A DNA stretch of 64,000 nucleotides from Mortierella sp. BCC40632 (taxonomy: Eukaryota; Mortierellomycota; Mortierellomycetes; Mortierellales; Mortierellaceae), in assembly GCA_011634665.1 (NCBI GenBank), contig WAEK01000008.1:1-64000 (forward strand). Reading direction: 5' to 3'. Both the position numbers and the translations under genes were made by a program. Positions 9,844 through 21,200 of this stretch are shown here, piece by piece (positions within the stretch are counted from its first letter, which is position 1; every line of letters begins with the position of its first letter). The notes beneath the pieces are model-generated. The model saw nothing but the letters and a program-made list of their open reading frames with translations, had not been told where the DNA came from and ran no database searches.

Positions 9844-12708
9844 TCACTTCTTACTCTTGCGATTGTACCAAGAAATCAAACACAAGTTCTGTTGGATTTT
9901 ATCTGCAGAGAGGCGGTTTCTTTGGTAACGAAGAAGGGCACGCGCTCTTGAAAAAGCTCGTTCCGAAGGCACTGATGTAGCCATAATGGCGTAATGATCC
10001 TTTGCCATTGTTGATAGAGACGGCCAAGACCCATGGCGTGTTTTCCACCATTTTAACGGCGACACCAATTCGGAAGGAGCATTGACAAACGTCTCAAACT
10101 CGTCACCAACATCGATTGCACGCGACCTCGATCTTCCTAAACGGATAAGTGACCTGTTGAGATTGGTGGAAGCAATTGGATCTATTTCAGTCGAGCTTGT
10201 GCTTGACGGAGGCTTGTAGCTTGCTCTCCACACACCGCGAACGGCTGCCTTGGCTGGCTCGATATATTGGCCCCATCCCTCCTTGTTCCAATACTCGAAC
10301 CGGCATGCAGGGTGAAGAGCTATAGCCACAGAGTAAATTGGCGAGTCATCTGTCTTGAAATAGTAGTCCTTCAGTTTTTCATATGCTGCTTTTGCGCCAC
10401 ACACTAGATCCGATGTGCGGTTTTTATCACTTGCTATGAAATTTCCGAGGTTCTCAAGCAGATCGTTGTAGATCTGGATGCCCACCCCGATTGCTAATTT
10501 GCTACATAGGAATCACTGGCACAGGCTGTCGTGGTGTACTCGTCGAACTCTTTTAAAAGGTCCTACAGCTTTATTAGTCGCTCCCACTCTGTGTTACTGA
10601 GGAAGTAATCCTTGAGGTCGTCACCATCCAACACGTTATCATTGTACGCTGCCCTGCAATCGATTTCCCGCTTGAGCATCGTAAATGTTGACCCCCAACG
10701 AGTGCAGACATCAAGGAGTGGCCGAAGGCCCTTCTTGTTGTCATCCGTTTTTGTGAACTGTATGAACTTCTCGAGCCTTGTAGAGGATAGTCTGCAGCGC
10801 ATGGAAAGTGTACAAATATCTTGCAAATTTAATTAGTTGAAATAAAGAAATGAAGACTTGGACAGTTTGGTACATTTACTACATTACACACCTGATTTTT
10901 TTCAATCCTATCCGCAACTTGTCTAGCGCTTGCTTGGTGCTAGCACTAGTACTATCGGACGCATTGTCGTCCAGCAGATGTTGGCTGTTACTGGTGTCGT
11001 CGTTGCTGTTTGATCCATTGACACCGGTGGCAGATTCCTGGCCTACATTGAAGGAGAAAAGTGCGTCGCTGTAATCGTCATCACCGCTTTCCTCGTCACT
11101 GGAATTGTCGTCTACTATGTTTCCAGTTTCTTCAGGGAGGCTTGCGCCAAGGCCATTCATGCCTAGCAGTGTTTGCACAGCTAAGTTAACAACATGTGCA
11201 ATGCATGACACATGCTGTCTCTTTGCATCGAAATGGTCCCTATAAACCATGTTCATTTTTGATCAGCGGGATAGCACTCCTGCAGCCGTGCTCGCAACAC
11301 AGTGTTACATTGGGATAATTGAAATTTGAGGACTTACCATTCCTGAGGGTACTTTTTTGTGGGCTCCTCCAAAAGCTTTACCATCTTGAGGACATTTGCG
11401 CCATTGTCTGTTGTTATCGCCATAATCTCCTTCTGTAGTTCAAACCGCTCGATAACTGGAATAAATGTCTCCAAAAGGACCTGCGCTGTGTGTCGGCCAG
11501 TGATCTTCTCAAATCCGAGCGTAACATCGTGCAAATTCCAATGCTCATCAATCCAGTGAGCAGTGACGGCCAGAAAAGAAGTTCCAGTTGGGCTCGTCCA
11601 TCCATCTAGCGTGAACGACACCTTAGAGATTTCGCGCAGCTCGACCCTTAGTTGCCGCATGTAATCTAGATACGCGTCGGCTATCTAAAAAGACGTGATG
11701 AAAGTAGGGAGCGATTAGGAAGGAATTCAAAGTCTTCTGCTTTTTACTTACCCCAGTCTCATGATCCACCTACTCTTCTCTTCTCGCAACCGTATCGTTC
11801 GACATGAATATCACTCTGCTTGCTTCAGGTGCTCTCTGTGCGACTAATACAAGCTCCTGGAACTGAGGGCTTTCAGCAATCCAGTATGGTTGTTGGTTAC
11901 AGACAACGAATTTGCAGATACTCTCTTCCCATTCGTCTTGCCAAGGCCGCTTATTGCCTTGCTTTGTTAACGCTAATTCGAGTGGCCCAACAACAGGTTC
12001 CGAGGCACTACTGTCATTGCTTTTTTCGGTTAGACCATGCGCTGTCTTCAGGTGTCTGCCCATAGTGGAAGTGGACGAGCTGCTATGGTCGTATCCGGTA
12101 ATATTCCGCTTGCAACCTTGAATGTTGCAGTAAGCCTTTTTGTCTACCTTGTCCTGCCTCGCCCACTTCCATACCCAGCTTCTCATATCATTACGCAGAC
12201 TATTGCTTGAAGAATCGTTGGTTGTGTTGACAGTGTTGTTCGTGGTAGCGACAGCTTGGATTGGAGCATCCATGGTAGAATGGTCCTTGCTGCTACCCTG
12301 AACCCTGCCAATGTGCCTACTGACAGCAAGCACGGTCGGTGCAGAGTAAGGGCTTCTCCCTTTGCCTTTATTTTTGCTCCCAGATGAAAATGCAGGAGAG
12401 GGAAGTGACCCGATCGTGGAGATAGAGGCGAAGCTTTGATCATTGTGGGTGCCAGATTGTTCCTCTACTTGATCATCATTGCTTTGGACATACGTTAAAT
12501 CGTACTCCTGATACACCGTGTTAGTTTCAGGCCATTTCAATCCTACAGCGCTAAGAAAACTCTAGGACGTCTAGTCTACCTCTTCGGGAAGGTCGGAAGG
12601 AAAGGATAGCACAGGTTGCGCCATGCTAGGGCTTGACTCAAGGGGCTGAGTTGACTGAGAGTAGTTGAAGCTCGAAGATGAGGATTGGGTAGGCTGAGGC
12701 GACGACAT
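9844..12708 (-). pseudogene. hAT transposase, four or more exons, inactivated
   Basis: Likely exons are 12540-11752, 11684-11338, 11239-10892 and 10791-9844, with GTAAGT, GTAAGT and GTGTGT donors and AG acceptors. A first exon from the Kozak-like CCACCATG at 12708 is possible but its junction is unresolved. Domains in order: Ser/Thr-rich N-terminus; BED zinc finger (AYCNIQGCKRN, then GRHLKTAHG) near 12050-12150; RNase H-like core with the first Asp in FTLDGWTSPTG and the second in TTDNGANVL; the CIAHVVNLAVQ and LDVCTRWGSTF motifs; and the C-terminal hAT dimerisation domain with ATSVPSERAFSRAR. Damage: in-frame TAG at 11770-11772 (after VARREE), in-frame TAG at 10563-10565 (after WERLIKL) and a frameshift near 10505. 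It is unlikely to be functional. Confidence 0.88.
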
Positions 12709-12728
12709 GGTGGAAAATTGAAGGAGAT

Positions 12729-12765
<37 letters not shown>

Positions 12766-13374
12766 TGAAGAGAGAAGGAGAGAGAGAAAGAGAAAGAGAA
12801 AGAGAAAAAAAAAAAAAAAAAGAGAGAGAGAGAGACAACGCCTCCTTAACTTTACCCTATTTCTCTGCTGGTATTGAGTATTGACAAAAATGATTTTATT
12901 TCGTTATCCATAAGTCCCTAGTGCTAGATTGTGTGGCAACTGACAACCTGAACCTCGGGTACACTTGTTCCGGCATACCGTGAATGCAGGGGTATCGCCA
13001 ATGCAGTGAGTTCAACATCGTTAAAAAGATTTTGTGCGCTTGTCGATGATATGAGTTTCAAAGTTTCGGCTGGATAACTCGTCTAGTTGACTCCCTTTAC
13101 AGGTACTCAAATTTAGTACGACTTGAGATAACCATTGACTCATTGTGCAGGGGCCGATGGATGCTAGCATCGTGTTGCGTTCCTTAAAAGTGCTCAACTA
13201 ACCATTTCAAATGTATCGTTACCTTTCTAAAGCCTACTCAAAATATCAAATGGACTGGCGCCGAGCGCTATTTAATCTATCATCGAGCCGAACCACCTTT
13301 TCTCATCCGGAAACAATTATCTTTTTGACCACACTTTCTGTTCCCAAGCTTTTTGCCGCATTGAAGTTACGACT
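12709..13374. repeat. Transposase upstream region with (GA)n and A-run
   Basis: The block holds (GA)14 at 12734-12761, GA-rich sequence, 17 A (12806-12822) and (GA) again, then ordinary sequence up to the passenger ORF. It separates two oppositely directed genes, so it probably holds both promoters; no defined promoter element can be assigned. Confidence 0.6.
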
Positions 13375-13827
13375 ATGGCCACGACCAAGCCCATTAGGCC
13401 AATGATTTCGACCGATGACCTGGCCGCTCGAATCGCTGAACTAACCATTGGTGATCACCAAGATCGCGCAAAGCAGAGTATTCTCGACGAAATCAAGCGG
13501 ACCAGAGAAGCCCATAGAAATATGCTCGAATGTCTGGAGGATGTAAGGGAATCAATCATCCGTGATGCAGAAGAGTGGATAGAAAACGATGGTTATGACG
13601 AAGAGTTTCTCCGCCTTGTGTTCTGGGAGATTCGCGCAAGCTGTTCTCCTCTCGAGCAAAAGGTTGAGGAGATCCACAAAAGATTGAGAGTGCTAGAGCA
13701 AGAACTTTCGCAGTTTCAAGAAACTACACTCACCACCATAAAAATCCCACAGGAAGTGAGAACTGAGCAATCCGAGGAGTATGATTATCCAGAGTGGGAT
13801 GACTACGGACCAGAATACTTCGATTAA
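13375..13827 (+). CDS. Hypothetical acidic coiled-coil protein carried inside the hAT element
   Basis: This is a clean single-exon ORF of 150 codons, from ATG at 13375 in a good context (GACTATGGCC) to TAA at 13825-13827. I recognise no family. The protein is hydrophilic and acidic. Residues about 25-115 are heptad-rich and predicted helical (DRAKQSILDEIKRTREA, EIHKRLRVLEQELSQFQE), and the tail is very acidic and aromatic (YPEWDDYGPEYFD). It lies between the transposase and the right inverted repeat, on the opposite strand, and unlike the transposase it is undamaged. It could be a second transposon protein or captured host sequence. The upstream 500 bases hold a TATTTAA at about 13270. Confidence 0.55.
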   Translation: MATTKPIRPMISTDDLAARIAELTIGDHQDRAKQSILDEIKRTREAHRNMLECLEDVRESIIRDAEEWIENDGYDEEFLRLVFWEIRASCSPLEQKVEEIHKRLRVLEQELSQFQETTLTTIKIPQEVRTEQSEEYDYPEWDDYGPEYFD

Positions 13828-14160
13828 ACACCAAATCAGTTACACATAAACTATATAGCTGAGGTTTTCCTAACTCGCGATTGCCTGTGAGTACGAAATG
13901 ATATGAGAAGTAATTCTCTCACTCCCAGGTCTCGGTTTGACCGATCTATTCCCTTTATTGCCGCACGATGTTAGGTTGGGACTTTGTGTAATCATAACAC
14001 AGCAATAGCTATTCCAGAGCCTAGCTTAAAGTTACCAGTCTCCACGTTGCAGTACTCATCGTCCAAATCTATTACCAATAGCTTGGTAACTGCCGTTACC
14101 CAAAATTGCTTGGGCCTAAGTCGATTGTAGATAATGCGTGAATCACTCCCTTGGCAAATG

Positions 14161-14162
<2 letters not shown>
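13828..14162. other. Internal hAT spacer, nothing recognised
   Basis: Ordinary-composition sequence between the passenger ORF stop and the right inverted repeat. No ORF or RNA gene is supported. Confidence 0.5.
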
Positions 14163-14207
<45 letters not shown>

Positions 14208-14517
14208 GGGGAGGGAGAGGGAGTAAGAGTGATAGCGAGAGAGATTGTGTGTGCAATAGAGTGTGCGCAAGGGAATGAATCCACAAAAATCTGTTCTTCA
14301 AAGGAGGTGATGATAGTTCAGATCAAAGAATGATGAAGAAAGGATGGTTGAGGATGAAGAAAAAGACAGATGTGACTGATGAAAAAATGAACAGATGTGA
14401 CTGAGGAAGAAATGGACAGAGGAGTCTGATGGAGAAAAAAGTATAGATGATGCTGATGAAGCAAAAGGAATGCTTAGGTACTGCAAGAAGCTTTTTTTGG
14501 TCAGGTCATCGGGAGGC

Positions 14518-14569
<52 letters not shown>

Positions 14570-15228
14570 GGCTGCGTTCCTGGGGTTTCTCTTGCACAGG
14601 AACCACTTCACTTGGGCTGCTGCCTTACGAAGTTCTTGGGGGAGGCCAGATTCTGAGAACTCTCTTCCTCAAGCTGTCAAGCCTTGCCTATTCGCTGGTG
14701 TATATTGATGAGATAGTCTGACATCGCCTGATCTTTGGAATGCCCTCAGATTTTTCTCTTTTAAGATCAAACCATGCAAGCCAGCCCGAGTTGATGTGAG
14801 CCAGCTCGAGCCATGCGAGCCAACTCGAATTAATTCGAGCCAGCCCGAGTTGATGCGAGCCAGCCCGAGTTGATGCGAGCCAGCCCGAGTTGATGCGAGC
14901 CAGCCCGAGTTGATGCGAGCCAGCTCGAGCCATGCGAGTCAGCTCGAGCCATGCGAGCCAGCCCGAGTTGATGCGAGCCAGCTCGAGCCATGCGAGCCAA
15001 CTCGAATTAATTCGAGCCAACTCGAGCCATGCGAGCCAACTCGAGCCATGCGAGCCAACTCGAATTAATGTGAGCCAGCCCGAGTTGATGCGAGCCAGCT
15101 CGAATCGGGCTGAGTTGTGGTGAGTTGGATTCGAGTTGAGCTAAGCAAAATTTTGGCTCGGTTAAAAAATTTCGAGCCGAGTCGAGCCAAACCTCCAGCT
15201 CGACTCAGCTCGCCCGTGAGAAACACTA
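14163..15228. repeat. Right long terminal inverted repeat of hAT element
   Basis: This is a 1066-bp inverted copy of the left arm. It differs mainly by length changes: about 17 array units (14776-15105) instead of 6, 48 A (14519-14566) opposite the 31 T, and 41 A (14163-14203) opposite the inner T-run. Read in the same direction, array units 1-5 and the last unit are the same as in the left arm, so the extra 11 units are an internal expansion. Confidence 0.85.
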
Positions 15229-15673
15229 CTTTGGGGCAAAGCAGCTTCACACTAAACCACATGTAACCCTGCATTGCATTTGAGATTATGTACCTGACAA
15301 CACTCAAAAGAACCGCACAGGTCCTAATGAATTTTGATCTCCCAGCAACACTCAAGCATGACTTCCCTTATGCAGAACCAAGACGACAAAGGAAGTCAAA
15401 AAAAATATATATTGGTCCTCAAACCACTCAGGCATATTGAAAGCGCCTATCGGGCTCCGTCGCTTTATTGATCTCTTTCCCCCACACTGATTCCCTAGTC
15501 CATTTTGAACTTCTCTCGCACCATATGCATTGCAATGGCCCTCCCTCCAATCCTTCCTATTCATTGGTCCTTACATCTTCACGCACAAGCGCAACATTCA
15601 CAGTTTGAACTGTTGGTTTCTGAAATTAGAGATTGGAGAATCCGCCATAATTAACTTTTCCGTCATTCCTTTA
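15229..15673. other. Spacer between hAT element and MDR gene
   Basis: No coding similarity is visible. The sequence does not continue the gag interrupted on the left of the hAT element. It probably includes the 3' untranslated region of the MDR gene: AATAAA on the minus strand at about 15462-15468 lies some 200 bases after the stop. Confidence 0.5.
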
Positions 15674-16896
15674 TTATGGAAGGACAAGGGTGGCATTGAA
15701 TGCACCAGGATGGGCAGCAGACCACTCGACAGCGTCATTGATATCGTTCAATTTGAAGAGCTTGGGAGCTCGGCGGTAGTTGAGGTCAAGCAGACCAGCA
15801 TCGACTAGTCCAATGATGGTGGTGGGTCCTTTACGGTCGTACATGAAGTGGCCTTTGATCGTGAGGTCCTTTTTCATAATCGTAGTGTATGGAAGCTATT
15901 GTAAGTTATAGTGTAGCAATTAATGATGGATGAGTACCTTTTTCTCTTGCAGCGAAGAACGACAGCGACAAGAAATGGAGCGAACGTCAAGCTAAGCTAC
16001 TGCCAAATGAATACCTCAGCGGATGAGTTAAGACCTCCCATGAGGACGGCGATACCTCCGTCTCTCAATGCAAGAATAGAGGAGCGAACAATACCAAACG
16101 GCGCTCGAGATGGCAAGATGTCGAAAGCGACATCAATGTCAAACCCGTCTCCGGCAGCCTTCAAAAATGCTTGGGTGTCCTTGTCCTCATCACCCGTTGG
16201 CACCACTGGAACAACTCGGGGCCCATAAAGCGTTACAAACTCATCAAGCTGCTCCTTGTTCCGTCCCGAGGCAATGACGCGTCGCGCTCCCAGGGCTAAC
16301 GCTACAGCGACAGCAGAGGAACCAAATACGCCTGTCGAGCCTGTAATGACAACTGTCTGGCCTGGACGGAGGTTTGGATAGAGGCCTCCAAAAGGAATAG
16401 CATAGTTGCTGATTGAGGTCAACTCAGAGGGATTAAACTTGGCTTGAACACTTTCGGGAATAACCGTCAAGTTCTCGAGGGGGACCAACATTTCCTCGGC
16501 CCAGGATCCATTGTTCCATACTTTTTGGAGTTCTTGACCTCTGCCAAAGGCAATCAGACCCTGAAGCATGGCCTCGGGCGTGATAGGATGGTCGCGAGAT
16601 CGAACCGTGGGGTCGATAAATACCATTTGACCGGGCTTGATATGAATTGCACCAGGGGCGACGGACTGAATAATACCGACGCCTCCATAGCCGGGGACCA
16701 TAGGGAGGAGGTTTGGGTATGGACGGGTGCCGTCAAGGACATCTTTGGCATAGTTAACGACACGGGTGGCGAGAATCTTGACGACGGCATCACCGTTGCT
16801 CGCGACTGGAGCAGGAAGATCGATCACTTTGAGTAAGGGAGCTGAGGGATTGACGCCTTCGTAGAGTGCAGCTTTGATTGTCCTTCCTTCGCTCAT
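15674..16896 (-). CDS. Zinc-independent MDR-family NAD(P)H-dependent oxidoreductase (quinone oxidoreductase-like)
   Basis: Two exons, 16896-16015 and 15895-15674, are joined in phase 0 by an intron with donor GTATTC and acceptor CAATAG, giving 367 aa. The protein is a medium-chain dehydrogenase/reductase: a GroES-like N-terminal domain (ATRVVNYAKDVLDGT, VPGYGGVGIIQSV), then a Rossmann fold near residue 185 with GSTGVFGSSAVAVALALGA for the cofactor, and a C-terminal closing strand from exon 2 (KKDLTIKGHFMYDR). The catalytic-zinc Cys and GHE motif of true alcohol dehydrogenases are absent, so quinone or enone reduction is more likely than alcohol oxidation. The substrate is unknown. No signal peptide is seen, so it is probably cytosolic. 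The start has upstream stops and a purine at -3. Confidence 0.88.
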
Positions 16897-18250
16897 ATTG
16901 TGATATGTATGAGTATGTGTAAAAGTGGTGTTGGTGTAGGTGTGGAGTCGAGAGTAAATGAAACAGAAGATCGAAAGAAGGGGTTTTTTTTAAAAAAAAA
17001 GGATCTGCATGGACGACAAACCTTTTTTTTTTGGTTTGTAAGCAGCATGGTGGGTGCAGGTTGAAGAACCATTTTGACGATGAAAGGGGCGAGAGAATAA
17101 AACAAAGAGCCTGCTGCGCACTTGTCTTAAGACGGGTCTGCCCTTTTTCTTGAGTAGATTTGTCATCATTAGGGGAAAATAGTGTAACCTGTTTCTTAGA
17201 TCAAAGAGAACCGTTGGTCAGCTTTGCTTTCTCTTTTCATTTTCAAAAAAAAAAAAAAAAAAAAAAAAACAGAATGATGTGATGTGAAGTTTTCGTGGAA
17301 GGCAAGGAGAGAGTGACAGATATAAAGGTGCAGAGACGCAAATTGGCGTCATTAAAGGGAAGAAAAAGTGCGATGCTTTCAAGTGAGGCGTGGTGGCTAG
17401 CTTTCTCTTATTTAGGAAGGCCAACAGAGCACAGGCATGTTACGCAAGAAGCGCGGGAATTGAAAAGAAAACTTGAGCGACAAATGATTGGAGAATGTGC
17501 TAAACGAAAAGAAAGCTGGCGTTGGCCATTGGAGGGTTCGCCAATCGCTGTGCAAAGGGGATCTTCTTACATTAGGCAATTTTGCTTGGCGTAGACTAGA
17601 ACACGGCTCCTTTTTTTTCCCGATGCGGGGCACACCCTCTCTCTTTGCAAGCTTGGGGATGCTCCGGGCGCTGATCCTGCATATTGTCACGACCATGGTT
17701 TTTTGGCTTGGTACAGGATAAAGATTTTCCTGCCGGTCTTGATATCGCAGTTGCTGGTATGGTAACGGCTTACCCTACTGTTACTCGGTCGAATCTAGAT
17801 GACAGCCTTGATGTGCAGCCTCTTCAGCGAACCGATAAAAGCACTCGTCATATCTGACGAGACCCAACTGAAAGGCTCTTGAAAGCACGATACGGAATGG
17901 AATAGGAGTCGGTGAACTTGTGACCCCCGGGATAGACTTTAATCAAAGTTCTAAGACGAAGTGTTCTTGTGCGAGACATGACAGCACTCATCCATCCAAG
18001 GTTCCAAATGAAAACCTGCCCGAAACGCCTTTTGTGCTCGACTGCGAATTTCTGCCTCCTCTGCTACCTCTCCGGACTCGTCTTTGATTCATTTTCCTAC
18101 CACTCGAAGACCAACAATACTCTCCTTGTGGTTACTTTCAACTTCATTGTCTCTGCCGTCCTTGGAGTCAGAATTGATGACCTCTTCAATTGCAGTCAAA
18201 TGATCCACCTAAGGTGGTCAAGGCGGATAATTACTCCTGGGAAGGCATCT
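16897..18250. other. Intergenic region upstream of MDR gene
   Basis: The region contains the MDR promoter and leader, with A/T runs at 16986-17000 and 17025-17033, a 24-base A-run at 17246-17269, and then unremarkable sequence. Short ORFs here show no domain, no codon pattern and no signal peptide. No gene is supported. Confidence 0.5.
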
Positions 18251-21200
18251 TGGCCAGCAATACCCTTGTATCCCTTACGCAATGGATCATTCCTTCCGCT
18301 GGAATGATGGTTGAGAAGGTAGGATGAACTTCCTAACGTCTAGATTAGGGGTTGACCAGGTCACCTGTACACTGACTCCCTTCAGATCCAGCATTCCGAA
18401 ATTGATCTCCATAGGTATGATATTCTATTAGTACATAGACAGGATCGTTAGTAATTGAAAGGTAACGCGCAAGATATCAATGACGCTTGACAAGGGGTCT
18501 TACCACATGATTGGACATGAGCTTGACAATCCTCTAAACGACTAGCGAACTAAAGGCGCGAACAAGGGTCATACGGGGCTCGCCGAAGTAAACACAGTGT
18601 ATCCCAACATATCGCTGATTGATGTCTGGTTGGTCCATCCGTAGCTGCAGGTCGCTCACCCGCTTGATAGCGTGTTGGAGTATTGATCGTAGATACTCTC
18701 TCGTCAGTGCCTGGTCACTCTGACTTGAAGTAATTACAGACATTGCTGATAGTTCATCGCCCTCTAATGGAGGGGTCCCTACATCCTGTGGGGCTGTCGA
18801 CTTCTTTTGGGTAATGCTAAAGAACCAGACCAAGTTTTCCGTCACACTGGAAAATTTCATTCTCACTCTTGTTGTCGGATCCGATCCCATAAAGTCTTGA
18901 CCCATGTAGTACAACAGCAAATACACCTGAGCCGAGAGAACCGATACAAGCATGATGAATGACGGCGATTGGTAGCTTTCCTGGATCTGCAGCAAAGGGT
19001 CATATCACCCAAGATACACACTTGCAAGCTCTTCTTTGTGACCTTGCTTCAAATGAATATCCACAATATACGAATCCTAGATAAAGCTGGCAGGCCATGA
19101 TCTATTGCGAGAAAGTAGTTCGATAGCTAGAGAACCCGAGGCGCCAAATCCAGTCCCGGTTATCGCCAGGGTTGCCAGAACATGCTTCCTAGAGAAGGCA
19201 TAAAGGCGATCTAGACTTTGTTCAGCCCGTTCATAAAGTGGTTTTGCATCCTCTTCGGTATGAACGCGTGTTGTCGTGATTACTATTTCCAAGGCCGATG
19301 AGTTGACAATAGAAAGCACCATGTTATCAACATCCATATCGCTATTTGTCTCCATGACAATAGTCACTTCAAAGCTGAAGCGAAGTCCCGCAAGGACTGT
19401 GTCCAGATTCATATAACTTCCTATAGAGAAAAGAATAGTACGTAGGATTGAAATGTGAGTAAGCGAAGATGCTTCCAGGATCTCTTCTGGTGATTACCAT
19501 GCCTTCGTAAACAACATGAAAATGCCTCTGTTTACATTAAGCTCTGAGAAGCAGTTAGGATACTTGTCCCTCAGATTCATGCAATGTTTAATAGAGTACT
19601 TGGGTAGCAGCTGCAGAATGCTTGGGCTCGAAATGGCAGCGTCAAAGACCAAGATTAAGTGCCCACCATCTATTCAAAAAGAGCAGAATATCAATTAGCA
19701 TAAGCAATTTCAACTCAACGCACCAAACGCCACGAAACCAAGAGAATATCATGTAACCTACAGTGCATATCCTCGACACTCTTTTCAATATACAGATAAA
19801 TCTTGCTCAGGCTCCAGGTCTCTGGAACTAAAAACTCTATTGGTATTACACTGTCCAGGAATGATTTCATCCCATCTGCGGTAGCCATTCCCTACATTGT
19901 AGATCAATACAGCAACGTTAGCCTACTTTCCCTCTACTTCAGGGTGGATCAAATATGATAAGACCAGGCTAGTATACCTTAATATCCTATGAGTTGATTC
20001 GCAGGCACTATAATCTGCGTCTCCCAGCATTCCAAGTGCTATCTGGAGCTGCTCCGTATCATAGGAACGAGGGATCGTGATACCAATACTGTACAGGTTG
20101 GTCAAGGCATTCAGGTGGACGGAATTGACTGCGTCCACGAACGTGTCTAGACTTGAGAGAGACAATCAATGGTTAGACTTCAAAGGCCAAAAGGCATGGC
20201 GTCCAGGCAGAAGTTTAGACAAATGAGCATAAGAGTCTAGTCTACCTGCCTCACACCAACAACAATCAGTGAAAACTCGGGATTAAAATGGCACAGTCCA
20301 CAGATTGAGTCTAACTCACTGCATTGTTGAGTAAAAAAGAGGCAACCATCCATTCGTTAGAACCATGTGTACATTGGTCGCACTCGTCAGCCATTCGATA
20401 ATCAGACGTCCAGTGAGTCAAATAGTCCTTACTTCCTGAAGCATTTCGGATATCCTGGTACTCATCCATGTCCATGGACAAAGGCTCCACAGGCACCGGA
20501 ATCCAAGAAGTTGAATTTACTGCGCTTTCACATCCTGATACTTCAATAGTCGCGGTCAGTTTTGTACTCTTCTAATGAAGTATTTTGGCGCTATTCAAAA
20601 ATATATTAGAAATCAGGCTAACAGCCTCTTGGAGTACCTTAGACACACCAGCTTTTGTCAAAGATATAGATCCACCAGTTACCTGAACTTGCTTCCGGGT
20701 TGCATCTACTGCAAGACTCATAAGTGCCTGATCTACCCTATGACGGGCTATGCTTTGCTTGCGGAGCATCTGCGACAAGAATGCGTGGTCCTCGGATCTG
20801 AGACAGTTGAACTAGAACATGTCTATTGTATTGCGGGTTGACCAGGCTTAGTGTCAGTGAACCCCTATGATGGCGGTGAAATTCAAGGCAGATTCGGCCA
20901 AAGATGTGAAAGCATACCTTTGCACGGACGGCCATGGAACTGTCATCCACCAAATCTACTAAAGGTATCATATGCCAGTGGATATGCATGTACTCAAGTC
21001 TCGACTGGGAATTGCACAAACTGGTAGAGATTTAGTATACTCAGGATACTAGAGCATGCAAAAACGAATTCAAAGTTAGAACTAATGCAGACAAACACCA
21101 TCCACGTTGACCAAATATACTTGAACCACTTACAAGATAAGATAAAGACCATCTAGCCGAACTGCCAGATGGTTGTCGACAAGGAAAAGGATGATAGGAC

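Larger units (their letters stand above)
8315..15228 (-). mobile_element. hAT-type element with very long inverted repeats and a passenger ORF
   Basis: This is a 6.9 kb unit bounded by inverted repeats starting TAGTGTTTCTCACGGGC (8315) and ending with the exact complement at 15228. TAGTG fits the hAT terminal consensus YARNG. The interior encodes a hAT transposase on the minus strand and a separate ORF on the plus strand. The inverted repeats are homologous over 8315-9126 and 14163-15228 and diverge beyond the inner T/A run. The flanking 8-mers differ (ATTGAAAC on the left, CTTTGGGG on the right), so no target-site duplication is visible. The left flank is gypsy gag, but the gag does not resume on the right. 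Confidence 0.82.

Noticed and set aside
14776..15105. CRISPR array or centromeric satellite
   Set aside because: The units are contiguous without unique spacers and lie symmetrically at both ends of a transposon.
14688..15123. Repeat-protein-like ORFs with LARINSGWLA or ASQPELMRASS repeats
   Set aside because: They are translations of the 20-bp subterminal array on both strands; no start context or upstream gene.
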